A stretch of 64,000 nucleotides of DNA from NCBI GenBank assembly GCA_963710165.1, contig CAVPYZ010000004.1, positions 558,001 through 622,000 of the forward strand, in the 5' to 3' direction. Within the stretch, counting starts at the first letter, position 1. Each line of letters begins with the position of its first letter. Origin of the DNA: JACKIP01 sp963710165. Its GTDB lineage: Bacteria > Pseudomonadota > Alphaproteobacteria > Micavibrionales > Micavibrionaceae. Under the pieces are notes generated by a model. That model did no database searches and was not told the DNA's origin. It saw only the letters and a list, made by a program, of their open reading frames with translations. Shown one piece after another: positions 26,413 through 33,839 of the stretch. The position numbers and the translations under genes are program-made.

Positions 26413-26498
26413 TTAAATCCCCTGTCCTATTCTTAGAGTACAGGAGGGCTTTAAATGGGCTCTTAATTATCCATAAAATTCGAAATAAAAGAAAAGGC

Positions 26499-27017
26499 TT
26501 ATATCCAGCGGCTGGTTTTGCGGTGGTAATCTTCGTATGTATCTTCATACGTTTCTTTCAAAAACCGTTCACGCGGCTTGATAACATAACGATTTAAGAG
26601 GGCTATAAGAGGTAGGAGTAAAACGAACCCCCAAAAATTATTTAAAAAGAAAAACAAGGACATATAAATCATAACAGCGCTTAAGAAAATAGGGTTTCTG
26701 GAATAATGGTACGGTCCGAATACGATCATTACTTGTGATTCCATTTTTAGCGGAGACCATGTTTCGCCGTTTAAATTGATGTGTTTTAACGACCATTTGA
26801 ATATCAACAATCCAAGGAATAGAAACGCAAATCCGACCGACACACAGACAAACCATGGGAAAAAGGCAAGTGTTAGAATTTCATTTAAAATCAAAGCAAG
26901 AATTATACATATAACGAAAGGAACATAAGGTTCTTTAAGGTAATATGAGATGACCTCCTTTGATTTGTCTTTGGCGGCTTGCTTTTTATTTGTAATATCG
27001 TCTTTGTGATCGGTCAT
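26499..27017 (-). CDS. Isoprenylcysteine/phospholipid methyltransferase-like membrane protein
   Basis: A 172-residue membrane protein of the ICMT/PEMT-like family. Membrane segments are near residues 32-52, 57-76 and 118-140. The C-terminal signature is present: FGPYHYSRNPIFLSAVMIY (the RNP-containing SAM-binding motif) followed by a RERFLKETYEDTYEDYHRKT tail with the typical E-x2-L ... Y-x2-Y pattern. It probably methylates a lipid or small membrane molecule using S-adenosylmethionine; the substrate is unknown. It is divergent from the SIMPL-domain gene, with about 60 bases between the starts. Confidence 0.85.
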   Translation of the reverse strand: MTDHKDDITNKKQAAKDKSKEVISYYLKEPYVPFVICIILALILNEILTLAFFPWFVCVSVGFAFLFLGLLIFKWSLKHINLNGETWSPLKMESQVMIVFGPYHYSRNPIFLSAVMIYMSLFFFLNNFWGFVLLLPLIALLNRYVIKPRERFLKETYEDTYEDYHRKTSRWI

Positions 27018-27080
27018 ATTTTAATTATAATCGTTTCAACCTCTTTGGAAAACACACTTTTTACGAATGAAAGAAAAATT

Positions 27081-27797
27081 ATGCGCATTCTCTCCCTTTT
27101 CACGGCTCTTATTATTTTAACACCTTCTCTTTCTATGGCTCAGGACGGCATGGTTTCAGCGTTACCTGCGGGGGGAACGCTGCTCAATATTTCAGCGACG
27201 GAAAGCGTTGAAGTCGAACAAGATTTGTTGGTTGCCAATTTACGCGTTGAAAAAAGACTGGCGGATGCGAAAGAGCTTCAACAAGAAATCAACCTTATGA
27301 TGAAGCAAGCAATTGAAGAAGCCAAGAAGTTTGACGATCTGGATCTGGCCACCAATCGATATTATGTGCATGAATATAACACAAAAACGCAGAAGCTATG
27401 GCAGGGTGCGCAGGGGATAACAATCAAAAGCAAAAATGCAGAAGATGTTTTGGAATTATCGGGGCGTTTGCAAGATCAAGGGTTTTTAATGAACGGGCTG
27501 AATTATCAGTTATCACCTGAAAAACATGAAGAGGTTAGAGAGAGTTTACTTGAAACAGCTCTAGAAAAACTTATAACGCGTGCTAAGCGTGTAGGTAGTG
27601 CGATTGATAAGCCGAATGTTGATTTGTGGGAAGTGAATGTAGACGCGGCGCCGTCACGCAACTATCCGCAACCAATGATGGCCACGCGAATGGTCTCTAT
27701 GGATATGGCAGAAAGTTCTGCAATGGCGGCACCAGTGGCACAATCTGGAAAAGATCAAATTTCGCTGAGTGTTTCAGCAAAAGTTATTTTGAAATAA
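27081..27797 (+). CDS. Periplasmic SIMPL-domain (DUF541) protein
   Basis: A SIMPL/DUF541 family protein, related to BP26 and YggE, exported by a signal peptide (MRILSLFTALIILTPSLSMA, cleavage before QDG). The mature domain has the characteristic opening LLNISATESVEVEQDLLVANL and a GAQGITIKSKNAEDVLEL strand. YggE-like proteins form large ring assemblies and are linked to oxidative-stress tolerance, but this has not been shown for this branch. The start at 27081 is chosen because the signal peptide begins there; upstream in-frame starts overlap the neighbouring gene. Confidence 0.88.
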   Translation: MRILSLFTALIILTPSLSMAQDGMVSALPAGGTLLNISATESVEVEQDLLVANLRVEKRLADAKELQQEINLMMKQAIEEAKKFDDLDLATNRYYVHEYNTKTQKLWQGAQGITIKSKNAEDVLELSGRLQDQGFLMNGLNYQLSPEKHEEVRESLLETALEKLITRAKRVGSAIDKPNVDLWEVNVDAAPSRNYPQPMMATRMVSMDMAESSAMAAPVAQSGKDQISLSVSAKVILK

Positions 27798-27799
27798 GT

Positions 27800-28174
27800 T
27801 TATAGTGGCAGGAGGAGGGCGATAACGCGTCTATCCTCCGCCATTAGAACGTTATAAGTCCTGCATGCCGCGCCTGTATCCATGATATCGGGCTTCAAAT
27901 TTTTCGCCTTAAGGTCTTTTATAAGGCCGGCTTGTGGGAAAAGGGTGCTTTTCCCCGTTCCGAATAAGCACACATCATACTGATCGGCTTTTGAAAGGAC
28001 GGATGCAAAATCATCAAGGTCTAATTGATCTGCACTTTTATTTGTCCATAGCCATGATTTTTCGGGTGTGACGATAACTCCCTTATCGAAGCGATGTCCA
28101 CTTACTTTGAAACCGTTCAGGCCATAGCTTTGTATGATTTGACGTCCTTCGGGAATAAGAGGAGTAATATCCAT
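27800..28174 (-). CDS. Mth938-like (DUF498) domain protein
   Basis: A 124-residue single-domain protein of the Mth938/NDUFAF3-like family. Typical features are the opening IPEGRQIIQSYGLNGFKVSG, the central DVCLFGTGKSTLFP strand-turn, and the closing MDTGAACRTYNVLMAEDRRV. In alphaproteobacteria this gene commonly follows secDF, as it does here; mitochondrial relatives assist complex I assembly, which suggests but does not prove a role in inner-membrane complex assembly. It lies on the secD-secF strand, a few bases after the frame-corrected secF stop. Confidence 0.9.
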   Translation of the reverse strand: MDITPLIPEGRQIIQSYGLNGFKVSGHRFDKGVIVTPEKSWLWTNKSADQLDLDDFASVLSKADQYDVCLFGTGKSTLFPQAGLIKDLKAKNLKPDIMDTGAACRTYNVLMAEDRRVIALLLPL

Positions 28175-28180
28175 TCGTAA

Positions 28181-29121
28181 TTAAGAGGGCAATTCGGCGT
28201 TTTGATGCGGGGACGCCGTATCCGCGTGACGGTCAACGCCAATTAAAAGTAGGACGGCGCCGCAACAAATATAGAGGAATATGTTCCAATAATGATGCCG
28301 AAAAGAAGCGCGTTCACGAACCCCTGAATAACTTCCCCGCCAAAAACCCACAACGCAACCAGTGCAAGCAATGTTGTTACAGATGTCACAAGGGTTCTGG
28401 ATAATGTCTGATTAATAGAAAGGTTGAATAATTCCGATAAGGGCATTTTTTTATATTTACGCAGGTTTTCACGAATACGATCAAATACAACCACCGTGTC
28501 ATTAATGGAATATCCTGCGATCATCAAGATGGCGGCAACCGTTGATAAGTTAAATTCCATGCCTGTTATGGCGAATAAACCAATTGTGGCAATGGCGTCA
28601 TGTGCCAAAGCGATGATGGCAGCAACACCGAATTTCCATTCAAAGCGAAGCGCTATATAAGCCATAATCCCACATAGCGAGAATATAATGGCATACAGCC
28701 CCTGTCTTTTTAGTTCTTCCCCGACTTGCGGGCCTACATATTCCACGCGACGATAATCAACGTCTTCATATGTTTGATCCAGTGTGGCGCGGATTTGTGC
28801 AATGGCGGCTTGCTGGGCTTTCTCATCTCCTTCTTGTTCCGGCATACGAATAAGCAGATCGTTTGGTGCGCCAAATTCCTGAATTGAAATCCCGCCTAGA
28901 TCAAGGGCATTCATCTGGTCCCTTAACGCGCCTAAATCAGGAGCATTTTGCAAGCGAATTTCAATTAATGTGCCGCCTGTAAAATCAATACCGAAACCTA
29001 GGCCCTTTGTCATTGTCAGACCGAGAGAGCCTAAAATAATAATCGCGGAAATAACATAGGCGATAAAACGCATACTGATAAAGTTGATTTTTGAAACGTC
29101 GTCCAGTGCAGTTCGTGTCAT
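28181..29121 (-). CDS. secF: Protein translocase subunit SecF (C-terminal frameshift)
   Basis: SecF works with SecD to use the proton gradient to pull secreted proteins across the membrane. It has the six-segment RND layout: segment 1 (RFIAYVISAIIILGSLG), GIDFTGGTLIEIRL, then the C-terminal membrane bundle with AGYSINDTVVVFDRIREN. As read, the frame stops at 28243 after VAAPSYF. Shifting by one base near 28255-28262 restores a typical ending (VLLLIGVDRHADTASPHQ and more) to a stop at 28181. So one base appears lost from the GC-rich run there; annotated here with the corrected end. It follows secD by one base. Confidence 0.9.
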
Positions 29122-29122
29122 A

Positions 29123-30679
29123 TCAGACCTTCAATTCTTTTGGTTTTTTGTATTTTATCCAGAGGACAACAAATAAGCGTGTCACCATAATTGCCGTAAA
29201 GAGGGATGTCAGAACGCCTAGTCCCAATGTCACGGCAAACCCCTTCACAGGCCCTGTTCCAAAGGAATATAGAATGGCCGCGGCAATCAAAGTGGTCAGG
29301 TTCGCATCAATAATAGTTCCGAACGCGCGGGAGTAGCCCGTATCAACCGCGGCAAGGGGAGAGCGTCCGTTTCTAAGCTCTTCTTTTATGCGTTCAAAAA
29401 TCAAAACATTTGCATCAACCGCCATACCAATGGTTAAAACTATTCCCGCAATACCAGGAAGGGTTAGCGTGGCCTGTAGCATGGAAAGAAGTGCAAAAAT
29501 CAAAGACACATTAATGACCAGCGCAATATCGGCATAAAAACCGAAAAGGCGATATTTAACCGCCATAAATAATAAGACGAGAAGTAAGGCAATCAGGCTG
29601 GCCTTTTTACCTGCCTCTACTGAATCAGCACCGAGGGAAGGGCCAACAGAGCGTTCCTCTACGAACTTAAGGGATGCGGGCAGGGCACCTGCACGAAGTA
29701 GGAGGGCGAGATCATTTGCCGAGGCAACATCAAAGCTACCTGAAATTTGTGCTTGTCCTGCGCAGATCGCACCACGAAAGACGGGCGCGCTGATAATTTC
29801 CTCATCTAACACAATTGCAAAGCGTTTCCCTATATTTTCAGAAGAGACCTTACAAAAGCGTTTTGCCCCAATGGTATTGAGTTGAAAGTTGACGACCGCC
29901 TGTGAGCTTTGATCAAAGCCTGCTTGCGCATTGGTCAACATGTCGCCTGAAATATCTGCGGTGGCTTTGATCGTCAGGGGGAGCCCCCCTTCGGATTCCG
30001 CCATGGGCAATGTCATAGTGGTTAAGCTGTTACGACTGGAATCCGATACAAGATGAAAGCTAAGTTTTGCAGTTGATCCGATTAATTCTTTCAAACGAAC
30101 CGTATCGGAAATGCCTGGAAATTGTATCAGAATACGATTATCACCTTGACGCAGGATAGCAGGTTCTTTTGTGCCGGTTTCATCGATACGGCGGCGAATA
30201 ATTTCAATTGATTGCTCGATGACTTTGGTGCGGATGTCTTCTAATGCTTCATCAGTAAAGCTTATGTTTAGCGTATTGCCCTCTGTACTTATATTCAAAC
30301 CGTCTTCCATACGATTTATTGCGCGCGTTGCTTCATCCAGCTTTGTGGTATCTTTTATTTTGAGGGACAGGTTATCTCTTGCTTCTTTGATACGTCCGTC
30401 GCGGCGAATATCGTTTTCTTTAAGAAGATCATCAATACTATCGCTCAGGCTTTCAATACGCTCCTCAATAACTTCAGGAAATTCAGGCTCGACCAGCAAA
30501 TGCGCGCCGCCTTGCAAATCCAGCCCCAAGTTAATCGTGTTGGTTGGAATCCATGACGGATAATTCTGGCGGATATGCTCGACTGTTTGGGTGGGAAGTA
30601 GGTTTGGCGCGCTATTGGCAAAGCCCAATAGACACACAAAAATAACCAAAACAATTTTCCAGGTGGGAATATTAATCAT
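29123..30679 (-). CDS. secD: Protein translocase subunit SecD
   Basis: The larger partner of SecF. Segment 1 (TWKIVLVIFVCLLGFANSA) leads into the P1 periplasmic domain (NLGLDLQGGAHLLVEPEF), followed by a large periplasmic region and a five-segment membrane bundle with the motifs IVLTIGMAVDANVLIFERIK and TIIDANLTTLIAA. About 518 residues from the ATG at 30679. A TTG at 30718 in frame would add 13 residues but would run through a strong hairpin, so 30679 is preferred. The only Shine-Dalgarno-like sequence is AAGG, inside the hairpin's 3' arm. Confidence 0.95.
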   Translation of the reverse strand: MINIPTWKIVLVIFVCLLGFANSAPNLLPTQTVEHIRQNYPSWIPTNTINLGLDLQGGAHLLVEPEFPEVIEERIESLSDSIDDLLKENDIRRDGRIKEARDNLSLKIKDTTKLDEATRAINRMEDGLNISTEGNTLNISFTDEALEDIRTKVIEQSIEIIRRRIDETGTKEPAILRQGDNRILIQFPGISDTVRLKELIGSTAKLSFHLVSDSSRNSLTTMTLPMAESEGGLPLTIKATADISGDMLTNAQAGFDQSSQAVVNFQLNTIGAKRFCKVSSENIGKRFAIVLDEEIISAPVFRGAICAGQAQISGSFDVASANDLALLLRAGALPASLKFVEERSVGPSLGADSVEAGKKASLIALLLVLLFMAVKYRLFGFYADIALVINVSLIFALLSMLQATLTLPGIAGIVLTIGMAVDANVLIFERIKEELRNGRSPLAAVDTGYSRAFGTIIDANLTTLIAAAILYSFGTGPVKGFAVTLGLGVLTSLFTAIMVTRLFVVLWIKYKKPKELKV

Positions 30680-30710
30680 AAAAATTACAGCCTTTTCGTA
30701 AGGCTGTAAT
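30679..30710 (-). terminator. Strong hairpin with U-tract abutting secD start
   Basis: On the minus strand, 11-base perfect arms ATTACAGCCTT / AAGGCTGTAAT with a five-base loop are followed by TTTTTATG, whose ATG is the proposed secD start. It has the form of an intrinsic terminator for the upstream type IV operon. The AAGG within its 3' arm is also the only candidate ribosome binding site for secD, so the hairpin could also control secD translation. Confidence 0.75.
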
Positions 30711-30746
30711 GTGGTCAAAAATCGCGGTTACGTCAAGCGCTTTTGA

Positions 30747-32840
30747 TTAATCCATCCCCAAACCTCTAGGTGCGGAGGGTGCAGCAGGTGTTGTGCTTTC
30801 TTCACCTTCGATCACAGGTTCTGTCCGCGCGGTAATTTCTTCTCTTGCACGATCCCAACATTCCACTCGTAATCAGTGCCTGTTGTATATAACCAGCGCC
30901 AACTTCACCTAAATCAACTGTTCCATCAACGACCTTCCCTGTGAATCCTAATGCCGCTGCGGCCATTTCATAGCCGCTATTTTCAGCCAAGATTTGCGCG
31001 TCCGCTACGTAACGCTGGGTCGAAAGTGCCTTTCATGGTGTTCAGGGCGAACGTTTCCTTGGCGTCCCATACATTATTTGCATAGTTTCGACCGATCTGT
31101 GCGTAGTCAATTGCCGGATATCCGTTCGAACCATCAAAAATAAAACCTCGTTCAGCTCGTGCATAGGATTCTTGTGAGGGAGACGTTTCCATTCCGAAAC
31201 GTGCCAACATGGGCCCCATGCTATCAGGCAAAAAGCCTGCTACATTTCCCATTCCGCCAACAATCCCGCCTAAGCCAATCGAATCGAGTAGACTATGAAA
31301 TCCGTTTAAAGTTCCAGTTATTGTGTTCGCCGTATCCGGGTCACGCATTTGCTTTGCTCTTGTAATAGCTTCATTAATACCAACGCCGCCAAACATTAAG
31401 AATGCCGTATTAGTTCCCATGCCATTTGCCGCCATCATGCCGGCTTCTTCATAAATCACACTTTCAATGGCAACATCTTGAATGGAATCGAGAGTCAAGA
31501 TTATCGCCCTCTGCCTGAGACTGTACTATAATCTCATCCATTAAGCGCGGGTCAGTTAAAACAGATGTTATTAAGTTGGAATTTGCATAATCTGAAAAGA
31601 ACTCGGCAGAGGTTTGTAAAGTATCCATTACATTGCCGGTTGTTCCTGTTTCCGCGGAAGCTTGGGTTATTGAGTTCATAATAGCATTATCAATAACAGT
31701 AGAAAATTCAGGGTTAGCTTCCAAAGCTGTTTCTAGAGTTGTTTGAAATTGCGCAATTTCTTCAGGTGTGGAACCGCCCATCTCCATAAACAGAGCTGTT
31801 TTTTCTTGCAATGAAATACCAGCGATTAAATCCATTGCACCTGTTTGGTCTAGTGCACCACCATTATTAATATGCTGTGCCGTAAGTGCCAATAAGTCAT
31901 CAAAAACAGGCGAGCCTGCGAGGTCAGAAGTAGCGATGCTTTCGAAGACATCAGCAGATTGTTGCAAAGCTGTGAATGTATTAATGCCAGTTGCGTTTTC
32001 GCGTTGTGCCAGATTTGAAATAGCATCATTTATTTGCGCTTCAAGCTCTGGACGCTGCTCTATAACAGTCGAAAGTCTTTCTTGAAAGGCTCCAATTTCC
32101 TGATCTGTTGCTTGTCCCATTTGCATGAGAAAGGTTACTTTTTCATCTAGCGGTAAATTTTCAACTACCTCAAAAATAGCATTTTGATCAAAGCCGCTAT
32201 TTGCCGTATTTGGGTCACTTAGTTGACCGACTACGACAGCAAAGGCATCTGTCTGAGCCAGAGTTATAAAACTGTCGGGATCTTCTGCTATGTCTGCAAA
32301 AATGCCATTTGCGCTTTGCATGGCTTCATCACTACCAGATCCGGGTGTTATTAAAGAGGCGATATCAACTGATTGCAAAAGCTGATTTAAATTTTCCCGC
32401 GCAACAGGAGCATTTTCCAATTTAGTTAAAAATGTTTCTATAGCATTTGGTTCTACGCCCGCTTGTGACATTAAAACAGCACTGAAAGTCTTTGGTGTTG
32501 CTATTTGTTGATATACGGCAAGTAAATCTTCCGCGCTGTCTGGGCGAATGCCGTTTACAAAGTCAACAAGCTCTGCATACTCGGCTTCTCTGCCCGGTTG
32601 TTGTAATGCTTGAAGATCATCTCCTAGCTTTTGTTCAATAAAGATGCCCATGCCTTGTGGACTGATGGAATGTAAAAATTCTTCCCCTTGGTTAAATGCC
32701 TCCTCACTGACACCACTATGATAAACATTTGTGATCGTTGTAAGCCCCGCAGGAAAAGCATCTGTCACCAATTGGTCAAAGGCTGTATCATAAGATGTTT
32801 GAACATCTTCATATTCTGTTACGTCACCGTCTAATGCCAT
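30747..32840 (-). pseudogene. Large acidic repeat protein of the type IVB locus, three frameshifts
   Basis: A protein of about 690 residues reconstructed from four pieces in shifted frames: 32840 to about 31500, then to about 30990, then to about 30865, then to the stop at 30747. Each junction keeps sensible sequence: EGDNL joins DSIQDVAIESV; the second runs into ILAENSGYEMAAA; the third into ECWDRAREEITARTEPV, ending PSAPRGLGMD. There is no signal peptide and no clear membrane segment. It is acidic and helical, with about three repeats of 113-117 residues, best seen as LPLDEKVTFLMQMG (about 229) and ISLQEKTALFMEMGG (about 342). It starts directly at the stop of the preceding gene in the type IVB operon. 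Family not recognised; a secreted substrate or accessory factor is possible. Confidence 0.65.
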
Positions 32841-33221
32841 TTAATTATTCTCCTGCTTTGTTCTGTCTTCATCTCGATTCATGCGGCGGGGTATAAATGA
32901 AACAACATTCATATTTTGCACATCATTATCTTCAATGTGAGCTGACATCAAATATTCGCATCTCAATAAGTGTTGTTTTTGTTCGGCCTTCATTTTTAAT
33001 CCTAAATCGTATGAAAAACCTTCTTTATTGATAAAATATATTTTGTCTGCTTTAGGGTCATAATCTACCCAATCTAGTCCACCGGGAATTTTTTTGTCAT
33101 GAAATACCCAAATTAGACCATCTTCATGAATCAAAAGTGCTATCTTCATAACCTCCGCCAAAGTGGACGGTTTTTTTTTAACTATTTTTTCAGCACTTTT
33201 TAGACTTCTACGACGTCTCAT
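32841..33221 (-). CDS. Small soluble protein in type IVB operon
   Basis: A 126-residue protein, very basic at its N-terminus (MRRRRSLKSAEKIVKKKP), with a compact beta-rich middle (IHEDGLIWVFHDKKIPGGLD and YDPKADKIYFINKEG) and a polar C-terminal tail. No signal peptide or membrane segment. I do not recognise a family. It lies 42 bases after the single-pass membrane protein gene and its TAA is directly followed by the ATG of the acidic repeat protein, so it is clearly part of the type IVB transcript. A cytoplasmic adaptor or chaperone is a guess from size and position only. Confidence 0.75.
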   Translation of the reverse strand: MRRRRSLKSAEKIVKKKPSTLAEVMKIALLIHEDGLIWVFHDKKIPGGLDWVDYDPKADKIYFINKEGFSYDLGLKMKAEQKQHLLRCEYLMSAHIEDNDVQNMNVVSFIPRRMNRDEDRTKQENN

Positions 33222-33263
33222 TTTAACTACATTATAAAGGATTAAGGATTAAAAACGCAAATT

Positions 33264-33839
33264 TTACTCACCTTGCCATAGATCGGCAAGGGCTGCATCT
33301 CTTTTTGAGCGGGGGGTCAATAAACTAGGTGGATTCATTAAAATGGCATTCAGACCCTTATTAAAGTTTTCTAGGATTTCTTTTTCGATGGGATTGTCCT
33401 CATTAGTATCACTCAAAACTTTTCTATCAACCCTAACTCTTGTAATTTCGAGTGTGCCTTTTCCATACTCACACTCTACTACATTGAAATTAAATTGACC
33501 TGAAGCATCGAGATGACTAACAAAAAGCCGAACGTTCAGTCCGTAATATTCGACTTCTCGTATATTCATAGTAGTAGGGAAATCAACATACCTCTCAGCA
33601 AAAACTTTACAAACACCATAATACATTGTTCCCCATTGCGGTCCGTGGAAGACGTACCATAAAAACGCACTTACGGCGAAAACAAGAAACACAACAATCA
33701 TAAACATTATTTTAAGAGCCTTAGCTGCAGATGATGACTTGTTTTTTACAAGATCCTGTGCCTCAGCAGACATTGCGCCCTCAACAGCAGGAGCACCTTT
33801 CTGTTTTTTGTTATGATTAGGTGGAGATGCTTTATTCAT
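33264..33839 (-). CDS. Single-pass membrane protein in type IVB operon
   Basis: A 191-residue protein with a polar N-terminus, one membrane segment at about residues 43-64 (LKIMFMIVVFLVFAVSAFLW), and a C-terminal domain of about 120 residues outside the membrane (GPQWGTMYYGVCKVFAERYV onwards), with two cysteines that could pair. The topology resembles small bitopic Dot/Icm subunits such as DotI, but I do not see DotI motifs, so it is left unnamed. Its ATG overlaps the IcmB stop by one base (TAATG), indicating coupling to the ATPase. Confidence 0.78.
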   Translation of the reverse strand: MNKASPPNHNKKQKGAPAVEGAMSAEAQDLVKNKSSSAAKALKIMFMIVVFLVFAVSAFLWYVFHGPQWGTMYYGVCKVFAERYVDFPTTMNIREVEYYGLNVRLFVSHLDASGQFNFNVVECEYGKGTLEITRVRVDRKVLSDTNEDNPIEKEILENFNKGLNAILMNPPSLLTPRSKRDAALADLWQGE

